In this document: positions 1 through 13,080 of the stretch, in pieces | Numbering within the stretch: position 1 is the stretch's first letter | Layout: every line of letters begins with the position of its first letter | NCBI RefSeq assembly: GCF_018691265.1 | Contig: NW_024881301.1 | Coordinates: forward strand, 15,915,252 to 15,979,251 | Reading direction: 5' to 3' | Source of the DNA: Tyto alba | Lineage: Eukaryota; Chordata; Aves; Strigiformes; Tytonidae | DNA length: 64,000 nucleotides | Notes under the pieces: generated by a model | Database searches by the model: none | What the model saw: only the letters and a program-made list of their open reading frames with translations | Told to the model about the DNA's origin: nothing | Position numbers and translations under genes: made by a program

Positions 1-25
1 GTATGTTGAAAGATTTTTGTCCTTT

Positions 26-1027
26 TGTTGTGGTTTGAGCCCCTAGGGCAACTGAGCACCATCCACCCATTCACTCACCTCTTTTCCCTGTCAGGAATAA
101 GAAGGAGAAAATGAAGCAAAATGGCTCAGGAATCCAGATATAGACAGGGAAGGAAGCTTACCCATTACAGTCGTGCGCAAAAGACAGACTTGTTAGGGGA
201 AGAAAAAAACCTCATCACTTTAATTTAAATGCTAACAAAGGCAACACTTAACAGACAAGATGGGACAATGTGAAACATTGTCATGTCAAAAAATATCTCC
301 TCCCACTCCTCCCTTCTTCCCAGGCTCATCTCTGCTCCTGATCTCTCTAATTCCTCCCCCAGTGGTTCAGGGGGTAGGGCATGGGGGCTATAGTCAGCTT
401 GATGCTCCTTCTTTCTTGGGAGGTGAGGTGAATGATGCGTATTCCTTCCCCTACTCCACATGGCTCCTCTCTCATGGGAGACAGTTCTCCATGAACCTTC
501 TCCACAGTGAGTCCCTCCTCATGGGATGCAGCCATTCCCATGCTGCTCTGGCTTGGGTCACTCCCATGTGTTGCAGTCCTCCCAGTGCTGAACTGCAACA
601 GTGGGGGCTGCTTCTCCCCTCAGAGTCCTAGCTTCTTTTAAGTTCAGCCACCTGTCCTGATGTGGGCTACTCCACAGGCTTCAGGTCAGCCTCTGCTTCA
701 CCGCAGACCTTCATGGGTGGTGGGGGGGTGACCCTGCCAACTCATCATGGGATACAGGGGTCTCTGCTCTAGCGTACTTATCCCCCTTCCTTCTCCTTTC
801 CACTGACCTCAGTGTTAGTCCTTCTCATAACTCCTTCTCACAAATCCCAGCACTCTCTTAAGTTTCCCTTCTTAAATTCATTCTTGCAGGGCTGCAGCCA
901 CTGTCGCTAATTGGCTCAGCCTTGGACAGAGGCAGGTCTGACTTGGAGCCAGGGGAGCTTTTGAGAAGCTTCTCAAAGGGAGCCCCCTCCTGCTCTACCG
1001 AAAACACCACCACAGAAACCCAGCACG
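26..1027 (-). mobile_element. Solo LTR, avian ERVL-like
   Basis: Read on the minus strand this is a ~1.0-kb LTR of the same family as 32107-33631. Its plus-strand left end is TGTTGTGGTTTGAGCC, a mutated TGTCGTGGTTTGAG end, and the right end CCCAGCACG is a mutated CCCAGGACA. A 5-bp direct repeat, CCTTT, lies at 21-25 and 1028-1032, which fits an ERVL-type target duplication. The inside holds a CT-rich stretch with diverged units of the type GCTCCAGCATGGG. No internal retroviral sequence is attached, so it reads as a solo LTR. Open frames inside (for example 260-631) overlap on both strands and are not genes. The family assignment comes from recognised LTR ends, not from a database search. Confidence 0.75.
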
Positions 1028-1032
1028 CCTTT

Positions 1033-4000
1033 ATTACTTGTATGGGATTGAATAATTGAAATTACTTTTGTATTACATGAGAACTGTAATACAGAATGGT
1101 TTTTCTTTTGAAATAAGCAACACCAAAACAGCTTCATATGGAAAGGGTGATGAAAGTCAACCCAGTTGGTCCTTTAGGTTGTGGTATGGAAATAGGAAGT
1201 GTAAGGTAATGCAAATGTATATTCTTTTTCCCCTGAATATTCTTCTATGTTTGTATGAAGAGATACAGGGAGTTTTCTTCAAACTTGGTTTTGAAAAATT
1301 ATTACTCTATCATAATCCTCAGGACCTCTTCTAACACTACCATTACTAGCTATGACATGCTATCTCTTCAAGGTTACATAATTTGACCTTGAGTTCTAGG
1401 CTAGTAGCCACAGGATTTTGTGACTCTTTCTAGCTCAATATCATCTGATAGTCCAAAAATGATCAGAAACAGAGGAGGTCTGTTGATTAATTTGGACAGA
1501 AACATCCTATAGGAGGTTGATGAAGGGATTGATAATTCTGTGACCATATAAACAAATGGGATTAGGCACCTAATTTTCGTGATACCACTGGTGGGGGGGG
1601 GGGGGGGGGAAATAAGTTCTCATAGTTTAGAAGACATCACTGAAGTTATGCGGAACAAATGCAGAAGTTTTTGTGGAATAAAGTAGTCTGTTCTGCTTCT
1701 TTGGAAAATATGAATATGGTTGTCTTGTGAGATTCAGAAGCCCTTTCCATTCATATGTCATTCAATTTTTGTTTTCCTTAATGGATGTTATGTCTTAGTA
1801 AACTCCTAAATAATTCTGCTTAAAGCTAGTAATGAAAGGGCTTATGAGAAGTGTGACAGTTTCTAAATGTATTGATTAATAAATTCAAAGTTTTATGAAT
1901 TGTACTGTAGCCTTGCAAAAAATCTTTTTTCTCTGAGACCTTAAACCTGTAAAGTAAGTAAAGGGAACCCATTTACATGGATGCACACTGAGAAACCCAT
2001 GCAGAAATAACATGATGTGGGAGCTCTAATCTGCACACCATATTGCCTACTCTCCATTGTGGGTAGATGAATGTTATGTATTTGCATTTTTCTGTGAAGC
2101 TGGTAACATTGAAGACTGTGTAAATAGTATGATGATTCTTGTGTTTTCCCAACAACTTAGGGAAGGAAGACTGATCAAAAAGTAATTGTCATGAGAATAT
2201 GATGCCATTTACAAAACCCACCTCTTAAATGAACTTAACTGGTAGGGGAGGACCATAATAATAAATCACACAGCAACTATGCTGTTTGCCATATCTTCCT
2301 GCTGATGTGCCTGTGTATTGCTAGAAGTGAGCAGGAAAGTGACAACTTTGCTCTTACAAATCCTTAGTTTACCTAACCTTTGTTGTTGTATCTAGTATAT
2401 TCCTCAGGTTGCAGTGACAGAAATTCAACATGATTAGAGCAATAAATAGCTTGTGGAAAACTTGAACTCTTCTGTCTTATTTTTTCTGAGCAGACCTTCA
2501 TATCTCCTATTTTCCAGAAGGAAATTGTATGTAGCATCATTTACCCAACAATTAATCACAAGTCATTTGTAAACCAAATTCTTATCAGGATGTATAATTC
2601 ATGAGTCTTACTCTGCAAATACTAGTGTTCATGAGATAAAACTATAGACTTCTCATCTGAGAAATGAGAAGGACTGTGATACATGCAAATTCCTGGAGGT
2701 CTGGAAAATGGACCAGCAGTGAGGAAAATGTGCATTTGTCACTATTATACCTCAAATGCATTAGAAAAATATGGCCAATAATATTTGAAAACTACTTAAT
2801 ATTTGAATTAAAAAAAAAAAAAAATGGAAAGAAGACATCAGAAATAGATAAATGTTTTTAAGGGCTTATGAAGTTCATTTTCCCAGAAGTTCTGAAGGAA
2901 ATTCTTCTGTAATTCCAGTATTACAGTAAGTCATTTATTCTAAACACAACAGGAAAAATAGTATCTATCATTGGATATTTTTAAACTGTCTCCCATAATA
3001 CATTCCTGATAAATGAAGCATTGCAGGGCCAAGCTATAATGGGGGAAAAGCACTACCAGTGAAAGCACTATTGTTCTTGTATTACCTTTAATCTCAAACT
3101 GCAGATGCACAGATAGTCTTTGTTCCTTGGGAAGAAAAGGCTCTTTTTCACTATGTTCAATTCATTTGCTTTGAATAGCACAAATACATCCACACGTATT
3201 TTTTTTTTTCTCTGAGTTTTTCATCAAAGCACTTATCAAAGTGAAGCAGCATTGACCTTTTGTTCCTTTAGCATTTCATTCATATTGAGTCACTACCTAA
3301 TGCTGACTTTTGTCTTAATTCTCAGTTATAACCATATTTGGCAAAGGGCCATGCTATCAAAATACAGCATTTTAGAGCCACTTTTCTATTACTAGAGAAA
3401 AGCTAATGAGTGGTTAAATCAATAAATGACATATTAAAAGTAAAAGTTAAGAAGTATTTATGAGCAATCATGGTTAGTGTAAAATGTAACATTTATCATT
3501 GATTTGGAGTCTGTTATAAATTTCAGCTACCGGGTTTGAAGTTTGAGTGGCCAAAGTGCAAACAGAAAATATGCCCCATAAGGCCTTATTTAACAGCTGA
3601 AGGGACTTCAGCCAGAGAAACAAAAACCACTTCAGTATGAAGAACTATCATATTTCATTTTTAATGAGTCTAGGATTAGTGCAGAAATCATTACTTTATC
3701 AAAGAAACCTTCCAGCTCTTCAGATGCACACATTTGAAAGAGGACAAAAATGTCCTACTTGACACCAAAACTCCACGTACTCTTCCAAAATGATATATTT
3801 CAAAATTGCATTAGTTCATTAAGAAACACATAAGAATTCCAAAGAATTTTAGAAGATAAAAGACGTACTTTGAATAGGTTGAGGAACTCATTAATGTTGC
3901 CCAAATTATGTAACAATGTACTTCTCTATTATCGTAATAGTTAGTCATGACATGGAAGCCAGTCATGCATATGTTGAAGTTAAAGCATTCAGGGAATGTA

Positions 4001-4599
4001 GCTCAGTCTTTGAAAAAGAGTAGGGTATTTTTTCAAACAGAAATAGAATATATGTTACTCAAACCAATTAAGTAGTTTTTCATCATCCCCCACAATAAAA
4101 AAAAAAAAAAAATCTATTATAAAAGAAAATCTTTGGACATTTTTAATTGTCCTGACCTTATAGTAAAATTAAATAAAAGTACCAGGAAAAAAAAAAGATC
4201 GTAACATATGGGTATGAACTAATAGTATAGACAGCATATATTTCTAACTAAAGTGTCTCAAATAACATTTTAAAATTAAATAATCAGTGTAAATGTTTGA
4301 GGCAACTAATTTCAATGGTATAAATGTCCAAAACATACAGTGCTGCAAATATTATTGCTGCACATGTTCATGCAGAGAGTTTTCTAATTACATATGCAAA
4401 CATTTGCTTAAGAAGTACTTCAGTCAATAGGGAAGAGAGAGAAAATTATTCCAAACAATTTTAAATGACACATTTATTTCCTGAAAACTAGAACAAACTG
4501 TTTAAATACAAACATTGACATTTTTCTATTAAAAAGTTAATTTTAAATTATAACACATTTTAAAAATAGTGTTAATTTATTTCAATTTTGTTAGGCTTA
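1033..4599. other. AT-rich non-coding DNA, no gene seen
   Basis: No coding pattern, RNA gene or recognisable transposon stands out. It holds a 17-base G run (1593-1609), an A run at 2810-2824 and scattered A/T runs. Open frames here are short and lack codon-like composition. Confidence 0.6.
1593..1609 (+). repeat. Poly(G) run, 17 bases
   Basis: A run of 17 G follows GGT in AT-rich DNA. Long pure G runs are rare and unstable. It may be a mutated purine tract or vary in length between individuals or assemblies. Confidence 0.9.
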
Positions 4600-5560
4600 A
4601 CATGAACTAAGTTTTCTTCATGATCTCTGTAGCAGGTGCACCCCCTCTGATGAAGATGGGGCTTCCTGACTGTTGAGACATAACAGCTGCTGATTCCTTT
4701 TTCATGCCCTTGTTTTCAGGCTTAATGGTAATTAGAACCCTCAGCCAATAGAAGCTGATTTTGACCATAGACCAGATCTGGCTTGGGTGTAAAAGGATTC
4801 CCCTACAGCAGCCATTTTGAGACAATCCTTTTTGGCTCAGCATGGACATGATTAAAGACCCTCTCCTTGGGTCAGGACACCACCCAAGGAAAACTTGATA
4901 CTGAGAGCCCTCACTTTTAGGTGAGTGATTCTGCATTTCAGATTGTTGTTAAATCCTAGGAATTCCTTGAATTGACTATGCAGTAATAGTTTTTCCTCTC
5001 ACTGACGTTTGAGTATGTCATTTATTAATGATTACCATCATGCCAATTGATTGTCCTTTAAATAAATTTTGGTTTTAAGTATTTGTTCCGATAATTTTGA
5101 GAGCCTCTCCAACAATCTCCAAAGTTGCTAATGCTTTCTTGTCACAAACACAAATTTTAAGTTTCTGTCATATTCCAGTTACTCATGTTTGTGTCCACAT
5201 CCTATTCGGATCAAATGGCAACTAATTTTTTTGTCAGGGTTGGACCTGCAGAACTGTGGCTCACAGCAAACTCTGTACTACCTGTAGAACTCTAGGCATC
5301 ATATCAGAGTGGCAGGTTTCTCTGAACAGGCCATCATCATCACAAAAGAAGACAACCATGATCCTCACCCAAGCTGCAGTTTCCCTCCCCTCCTTCTCTA
5401 GTGTGGAAAAGCGGTTCCATACCTGCAAAATCAGTCCCTACATGGGTAGGAACAGTGTAGTGTCGTGTATGTGGAATGACTAGAAGTGGATTCAAGCATC
5501 TAAACATGGAGGGCCATTCTCAAGGCCTTCTTCAAAAACATGATGCTATTAAACAAATGT
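4600..5560 (-). other. Exon-like or decayed coding segment, unidentified
   Basis: Less AT-rich than its surroundings and with several minus-strand open stretches. Minus 4936-4607 stays open for 109 codons and ends in a polar tail (QSGSPIFIRGGAPATEIMKK). Around 5430-5370 the minus strand shows an acceptor-like GATTTTGCAG, then an open block reading VWNRFSTLEKEGRETAAW, then a donor-like GTGAGG; this block also stays open past that donor to a stop near 5257. The pattern could be exons of an unknown gene, a retroposed pseudogene with stops, or part of an old retroelement. I recognise no family. Confidence 0.25.
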
Positions 5561-8500
5561 CAGAGCATCACCTTCAGGAAGCATACCATGAAGAGAGTTC
5601 CTACTAATCTTAATGGTAATTTCCTAATAAAACCCAATAACTAATTTAAGTCAACAGATCCAGACAACTATCCAGTGAATATTAGCACAACTTTCTTATT
5701 TGCTACAATTAAAATCCCTACAAAGCCTTTTGAAGTACACCTAAGCTGTAAGTACAACCATGCAAATACTTAAAAAGTATGATCAAACCAGTCTTTCAAG
5801 TTTCCTTAGTTATTTTAAAAATACTAAATTGTTTTTTGAGAGTCTATATGTTATTTTTTTTTTTCAATTGCAGAAATAATTGTTTCAGGGGATTTATTTT
5901 TGTTTTACTCTCTTCAGTGTTTAATATTCTTCTCAAGATATAGATCTCTTTAGAAGGTACTTCCTTACTTCTGTTTCATATTCCCACTAATCTATTATAA
6001 GTATGACATTGGAAATTATTGGAAACTCCTATTTAGCTGATTATCTACTTAGTCTTTTGGAGTCTTTGCAGCCTAATACAGTCTCCTTAATATAGTATTT
6101 CTGTAAACACTATTTACATTATTTTTCATGTCCTAGATTATCAAGTGATCCATATCTTCTTGTGACAATGATCTGTACTCTTCATTATTTAACCACTTGT
6201 ACAACCGTTGTCATCTTTAAAGTATTGATTGTAATATTATTTCTTTTAGGTCACTGATAAAAACAAAAATAATATTGAATCAGGAATCTATTCCTGCTCA
6301 GCTTCTCTCATAATGTATTCAACCATGTTAACTTCAAGATTTAAACACATCTATTCAGTAATTACTTGTGATAATATTCTATATTTATTTAAACTGCATA
6401 AATGTAACTTTTTATAGAACAGTAAATTTTTTGGTTTTTAATGTATGACTATAAGACTAAAAATACATATACAAAGTTCTGGAAGTCATTTGGATTAAAC
6501 GTGTACCTGAATATAACCATATTTTAGTTCCCCAGGGAAGATGGTAGGGCATATTCATACAATGCAAAATTTATTAGACCAGTAGGTTTTTATCCTTCCT
6601 ATGTGTACTCATGACTGAAATGAGTTTGTAAGGAAACCATTCTCAATTTGTCAAAAGTCTCCCTCAACAGTATCACTAAGCCCATTAAAGATGTTTTGTA
6701 ACTTGTTCTTGCATATTAGTGTGTGGGAGCTAGGGGTTGGGACATGAAGAGTGAGGTCCTTGTTTATTGATGACTCTAGACTCAAGTTTCTTACAGTAAA
6801 GAAAGTTATATTATCACAGGAGAAGGAACTGCACGCTGCTGTTCACTAGACTTTTTGATAGGACAATGAAGAATTAAAGAAATATTGGACTGCAACTTAC
6901 ATTAACATTTTCCTGTCACAAACTTCCATAGCCTGATTTTTCTTATTGTTTCCAGTTAGAAGGATTTCACAGACAATAAGACTTAGATTCATGATTAAAT
7001 ATGTGTTGATATTTAGTCTACCTGAATTTCCTGAAGTAGCTATTGTAGTTCATAAGATGCTTCCTCTCTAATGTTGAATAACGTATCTACTCCTACATTC
7101 ACCAGAGGCTCTGTAGATATACAGCTGTGTGAAAATAACATTTCAAATCAATGATGTTTTCAACAAGGTGATGTCACAAGTCACATTCAAATAAATCTAC
7201 GCTTCTGACCCCTTTCAGTGCATCCTCAGATTCCTCCTTACATTATGTCTGTCCTCCCGCTATGAGTCAAACCCTTCCTCCAACCTTGAAAGTATATTAG
7301 ATTCCTATAATAGCGCCAGTCTGTATAGGTAGAAATAAGTTGCTTATATAAGGTGCAGGTGAATGGCTTTCCATCTCATGGAAGAGTCTATGAAAGGTGC
7401 CCTGCCTTCTATGTTCAACAGTTAAAGTCTCTGCTTCACCATAAGCATAGCAAAAATAAAACAATATTGCGCATGTTCCTTAGCACTGGACCCCAAGGCC
7501 CCAAAAGTGTGTACTACATAATGAGACAAGTACTACTTTTGTGCCTGAACAAAATAATGTGTGGAGCTCACGGAAGGGCTTTCTGTACTCTAGAAGGGAT
7601 CAAAAAAGGAAGAAGTTAAAACCAATTCACCTCAAATTAAGATCAACAGTATTAAGGCACTAACAGGGATACATCACCTCCCACTGCCTCAGCCACATCT
7701 TGTGGCATTTACACAACACTAGGCAAATACTTCAGCAGATCAATTCAAACTTCTTAGAGACATGTCAGCAGCATGCCTGGATTATAACATCAAAATGAAG
7801 AGAGGGGACATGTCTGTCATGGGAGCATATGTGACGACAATGCTTTTTATTCCAGAAGATTAATTCAACAATGAAATGCAAGAAGCAGAGGGATACATCT
7901 CTTATCTCTGCTCCCAGACATATATATGATGATATTCCTTATATAAATGCTTGGTGTGGGTCCACATGACCTTGATAGTAAGTTAAATGTGTAGTAGGGA
8001 AGATTAGACCAGCTTGATAAATAGATGAGCTTCTGCTAGTCTGCAGAACTTAACTCTTCATGGAAGGAGAGAAAGAATAGCTGTCTCTTGTGTACCTTAA
8101 CACTTTTAAGATTATAATTTAGTTCCATCTCACTACATCCTTTAGATGTAATGAGGTACATCCCCCCGGATGAGAAGTTGCCAGCCAATCTCAGTACAGT
8201 TTTCACAGTTCGAAGGACTTTTGAGAGGAATTCTCCTCTAATTTTTTTCAGGTGAGTATATATGTGTGAGATGTCTTCAGGCAGTGCTCTTAATGGGGGA
8301 GTATCAAGGACTAGCCACCTATTTCAGTATATTGGACGGTTTGTGTTATTTTTAAAATAAATTTTAAAATATCCACTTTAGGAAGATAATAAAAATTGGT
8401 CTTGGAAGCTCTGGTTGAGTGCCTAGCTATATGGATGAAGATGAGTGACAGAGGTTTCACAAACGAGATTAATTGACCTCAGGCACTAACACATTAAACT

Positions 8501-8699
8501 GTACTAGATCCCCAACAACAGAGGAATCATTCTCTTAAATATCTACTTTTAGTAAAGTAAATTAAAGGAGTCACTTGTTTAACACTGGTGTCTAGTTCTG
8601 TATTAGTCTTATGTTTGTTAAATTGCTAAACATGCTAAACTGTTAGCCATGAACCTTTTAAGGCATAGCAGTGACACAGATATGCCCTGGTATAGTCAT
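5561..8699. other. AT-rich non-coding DNA, no gene seen
   Basis: I see no gene, RNA or classified repeat. The 88-codon open frame at 7353-7619 has no supporting features. Confidence 0.55.
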
Positions 8700-9548
8700 C
8701 CACCATTGCCCCTTTCTCACAAGGTATTCCCCAGAAATGCAGACTCAAAGTTGAACTTAAGCCCTAATGTTTTTCCTCTATTCACTTAGCAGCCAACCCC
8801 AATCCCTGTGGAGCCTTTTTACAGGCTCTGAAATCTTCAAGTTCTTCAGTCTGGCTTCGGTAGCCAGGACACAGGAACTTCAGCAAGGTCACTTTCCCTG
8901 TGAAGAATGTTTTGGAGTATGCTGAGCTTCTATACTGATGGGAAAGAAAAGAGCTGAACGTGATCAGAGATGTTTGATAATGTATAGTGGGGGCATGCTA
9001 GAAAAACATAAAAATGATAATGTTTGATTTTATTACATATTCACAGCACCCACCTATGTATGTCATGAGTTAGCTGGATATTCTTTACCCCTGCTCAGCA
9101 GCCTCAGGTCTCCACATGTGATAAGGTGATGCCTAGAGAGAGGACTAACCTGCATATGGGGCCCAGCTGGCACTGTTTGCAGTGCTGTCAGCTGGAATAG
9201 ACATCACTTTCTGGGTTTTCACTTATTGCAGTGGTTTTGCCTTGTAATTCATCACAATTTCCTGTTACCACACCCTGTCAGACCTCCACAGGGACCAGCA
9301 GCTCCCAGGGGCTGGAGAGAGTGAGGGAAGGGTCTTGTAGCCAGGGCCCATTCCACCACCTCAGCCAGGAGCAGGGAAGTTGGGGGCCACCAGGGTAGCC
9401 CCAGCCCTGGGCATTGGGCATCTCTTTGGGGATAGGGTTGAGCTGAGAGAAGGCTGGGATGGACAGATCTGGCAGGGCCATGACACACTGTTGTTGCTTT
9501 GGAGAGACAGATGCAGGCTGAAATGTCTAAGTTTTTGGTTTAGTTTAG

Positions 9549-9556
<8 letters not shown>

Positions 9557-9586
<30 letters not shown>
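9557..9586 (+). repeat. Poly(T) run, 30 bases
   Basis: An uninterrupted run of 30 T followed by AGGTGTGG. It could be the A tail of a minus-strand retroposed sequence or a simple slippage tract. No flanking direct repeat was found to support retroposition. Confidence 0.85.
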
Positions 9587-9588
<2 letters not shown>

Positions 9589-11851
9589 GTGTGGTAGCCC
9601 AGTCCTCTGGAATTTGCCATATGCTAGGTTACCTGATTAAAGAGTAAGTACTATAAACATAAAGGGAGAAGGGAGCAGTGGTGGATCAGAAGAGAAATTA
9701 TGGGTCTATGAACCTAGTAACTTTATCAGTGACAATAGAGCAGACTGGGAGGACCATCCAGGGAGAGCAGTCATTGTCCCTGGTGTGAAACCCAGAAAGA
9801 GTAAAAATTGTTTTTGATAACCTTAGAGATACTCTTCCTGCAGTATACACTGCAGACTATAGGGACTAATGGTTTAAATGGATCTAGGGCTCATTATGGC
9901 ACATGAAGGGAAGAGCATCTGGGATTGTATGAAACATGGAGTGCTTTAAGATGATCGTGGGAGCATGACAACCTTATTACAAGATATTTAGGGGAAGGAC
10001 CAAAGGTAGAAAAAGGGAGGAGCAGGGGAGGAATGAGCATGGGAAAATAGAGGAAGAAAATTATAAAAGGGTTTGGTCAAATTATAAACAAGGGGTTTAT
10101 GTGACAGAGCTCTGTCCTTACCATGGAAGTCTTTCCATTATTCTTGTTAAATTCTATTTTAAAATACTTTCTGTGTGGGTGTGCACTCTCATTTCTGTGT
10201 GAATGATGTTGATCCTGTGCGAATGCCTGTGACCTTCAAAGTGGACTAGCCTTCAAATATGATGAGATCTGATCTCCAGCAGCTGGAGTGAGACCATAAA
10301 CCTCACAGACCTGTAGGTCCAGGCACCAGCAACTAGGAGAAATCAGGGCTCTAGGGGTCAGGTACCGTATAGGTTGAGTGTCTAAGACCAGCTACAGGAG
10401 AGGCCCATATGCTGTGAGTGTATACATTCCACTAGCAGACTTCAGACCTCATTGGTAGGAGAAGAGGAACCAGAATGGGCAATCTGTGTTGTTCATAGTT
10501 GGGAGTGTTGTTTTTGTTTATGATGATGTGGATAAAAATATTGCCTTTTAGCTATCAGCTATGTGTTTATTGTGTGTGCCTATTGGGAATACATGCTCCT
10601 CCTAATTGTTGGTGGGACCTGGGGGCACTGCAGCATTCTTGCATGAGTTGAATAAGGAGAGGAGGAACACCCATGGACCTCCAAACCCACTACATTTATC
10701 AACTTCTTGCACCATATTTCTGCCAGGTGATGGCCGGGGCACTGGTCAGACTGCCAAGGTGTCTTCAAACCCTTGAAGCTCTTCCCATAGAAAGCAGAAC
10801 TGTGGATTCCTTCATGGATAGTGGAATGTAGCAAGGTCTGGCAGTGGCCTTTTAACTTAGTTGAATGCTGCTTGAGTTATGTCTACAAATTGAGGGGGAG
10901 GTATGTTTGAGTTGGTCCTTTCCTCCAGATTTTTCAGTGGTGGCGATAAAGCTACTTTGTCCACCAAGAGCCGACTAGGAATGTACTGCAAGGGAGAATG
11001 CCTGAGTGCCATCAGAGTTGTTCACTTCTGGGTGGTAGATTTGGTGTGAATGTCTCCAAGCATGGAGTGCCATAACATGTGAGCATGTGAAGTTACGGTG
11101 CTTACACAACAGGGCCTGATGAGTTTGCAGCATGGTTGTGTAGAAATCTGTGACTGTTGTTGCTGAACAATTTCCAGTGTGTGCAACTGAACTTTAGTAC
11201 AGTCCTGTTTTTCATCTGATAAGGAGACTGACAGACATCCTCCAAAACAGGAAGCTCTTCCTGCCACTTGTGTAAGTTCTAGGTTGATTAGCAATGCAGA
11301 AAGTGCAAATGAATAACAAATGCATGGCTGAGCAATGTTGGCCATTTCTCATGTTTTTTGAAATACAGATATCAGATTTCTAGCAGTGTTCCCAGCTGCC
11401 CCAGTACTCTTATCCCTTCATGTACCTGTGTGGATGTGATCTCACAAGCTCTGATCTCTGGGAGCATGGAGAGCAGGGCTGAGAAGAGACGCAAAGAAAT
11501 GTGTCATCTGATGCCCTGGGATGGACTGCACATTTGCTGATTCCTTCCTACTCTTCTTACCTGCCACCTCCTTCCTCACTGTGATTCAAGTGCTAGGTTA
11601 TACTGCAATTCTCCTTCCTCTGTGATGTGTAAAGTGAGTGTAGGAATTGCCATGTGGGATGCAGATGTGTGCTTAGCTCCAGGAAATGTACTTGACATTT
11701 TGTGCCTTGCCTGACCCAGTGCCTGCTGTACAGTTGGCCTGCTTGTCTGGGAGGGGATGTTGTGTAAAGCACAGTGCCCCTAATGACACTTTGCTGGAGA
11801 TGTTGAGAGGCATTTTCCCATAGATACCACTTTGTGAAAAACAGAATTTAC

Positions 11852-11909
11852 CTTTTTGGGACTGTACATACAGATTCTTCTTGTCAATGATGGCGTTTAC
11901 CACGTAACC
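11852..11909 (-). other. Candidate 58-bp exon, unidentified
   Basis: On the minus strand an acceptor-like TTCACTCTTTGCAG precedes a 58-bp block that is open in one frame (GYVVNAIIDKKNLYVQSQK), ending in AAAAAG before a donor-like GTAAAT. It contains two CpGs (ACGT, ACGC) in CpG-poor DNA, a mild sign of past constraint. I do not recognise the peptide, and one short block with splice-like ends can arise by chance. Confidence 0.2.
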
Positions 11910-11950
11910 CTGCAAAGAGTGAATTTAGTGCAACAGATAGTAATGTAAAT

Positions 11951-12212
11951 TGTAGGCAGAAAATAGCTATATGGAACAAGAGAAGGGTAGTAAACTCCTT
12001 AGATCAGAAGGCAATCAGAGGGAATGGATATGGAATTAGTCTGAAAATTAAAATATCATGACAAATTCTGAACCTGTTCATATCAAGATATTATCAAACA
12101 TGATTTGTCCATACTATTTCCACTACAAAATAAGCTAACCTCAGATAGTCATATGAGGTTAAAGTAATTAAATTATTTCATAAATGTGAAAATTAAAATT
12201 AAGACAATCAAT
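11951..12212. other. AT-rich spacer
   Basis: No feature seen between the GC-elevated block and the next LTR. Confidence 0.5.
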
Positions 12213-13080
12213 TGTAGTGGGTTGACTTTGGCTGGCTGCCAGATGTCCACCCAGCTGCTCTCTTACTCCCCCTCCTCAACTAAACAGAGAAGGAAATAAG
12301 ATGGAAAAACTTATAGATCAAGATAAAGACAGAAATATCACTTACTTATTAATTACCACCACTGGAAAAAACAGACTAAGCTTGGAGAAGTTTAATTTAA
12401 TTTACTTTAAATTAAAAATAGAGTAAGATGAAAAGAAACAAAAACAAAACTAAACCACCTCCCTCCCACTTCCCCTTCTTCCCAGGCTCAACTTCACTCC
12501 TTCATATTCAGCTTCTCTACTTTCTCCACTTCCCAAGCATAGCAGAAGGAAGAGAAATGGGGGCTGTGATCAGTCCATAACAGGTCCTCTGTGCCATTCC
12601 TTCCTCATCACACCATTCCCCTGCTCCAGCATGGGTTCCCACCCATGGTATACAGTCCTTCACAAACTGCTCCAGCATGGGTCCTTCCACAAGGTACAGT
12701 CCTTCAGGAACAGACTGCTCCAGTGTGGGTCTCCCACAGGCCACAGGTCCTGCCAGAAAAACTTCTTCTGCGTGGGCTCTTCTCCACGGGCCACAGCTCC
12801 TTCCAGGAGCCTGCTTCTGTGTGGGTTCTCCACAGTCTGCAACTTTCTTCAGGGCATGTCCACCTGCTATGCCATGGGGTCCTCCATAGGCTGCAGTGTG
12901 AGTATCTGCTCTGGTGTGCTGCTCCATGGACTGCAGAGGGATAACCTGCATCACCATGGTCTTCTCCAGGGGATGCAGGGAAGTGTCTGCTCTAGGGCCT
13001 AGACAACCTCCTCCCCACTGGCCTTGGTGTCAGTCACAGAGGCCATCCCTGTAGTCCCCTGTTACCACCTCCATGACACA
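12213..13080 (-). mobile_element. LTR, avian ERV (minus), with internal minisatellite
   Basis: The plus-strand left end TGTAGTGGGTTGACTTTGG is the complement of an avian LTR 3' end of the type GGTCAACCCACTACA, so the element lies on the minus strand. The other end is taken at CATGACACA, but no clean target duplication was found (TCAAT on the left, CAAAT on the right), so that boundary is approximate. A T-rich segment with TTTAATTTAAATTAAA near 12390-12420 sits where the polyadenylation part would be. Overlapping open frames on both strands at 12517-13002 come from the CT-rich repeats and are not genes. Confidence 0.65.
12621..12995 (-). repeat. Diverged minisatellite inside LTR, ~46-bp unit, ~8 copies
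   Basis: Units start about every 46 bp with variants of CTGCTCCAGCATGGGTCC followed by CCACAGGCTACAGTCCTTC. The clearest starts are 12621, 12667 and 12715; later units are more diverged. Related units occur in the LTRs at 26-1027 and 32107-33631, so the array belongs to the LTR family and is not a local expansion. Confidence 0.75.

Larger units (their letters stand above)
8700..11950. other. GC-elevated unclassified region, possible old repeat or exon remnants
   Basis: This block is clearly richer in G+C than its flanks and contains a 30-base T run at 9557-9586. Minus-strand open blocks occur at 10834-10580 (84 codons), 11345-11022 (107 codons) and 11015-10858. The last includes an acceptor-like CTCCCTTGCAG followed by YIPSRLLVDKVALSPPLKNL in frame. 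The block at 10200-10460 has the polished look of an interspersed repeat, but I cannot name it. Alternatives are an ancient retroelement body, a long noncoding RNA, or exons of a decayed gene. Confidence 0.3.

Noticed and set aside
260..631. 123-codon plus-strand frame
   Set aside because: It lies wholly inside an LTR and reads against its orientation.
1593..1609. Poly(G) run as a retroviral polypurine tract
   Set aside because: No LTR start follows it and no retroviral sequence precedes it.
9380..9640. 86-codon frame with a poly-phenylalanine run
   Set aside because: The phenylalanines are the 30-base T run; nothing else supports a gene.
12517..13002. Several overlapping frames of 60 to 146 codons on both strands
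   Set aside because: They come from the CT-rich minisatellite of an LTR, which leaves many frames open by composition.
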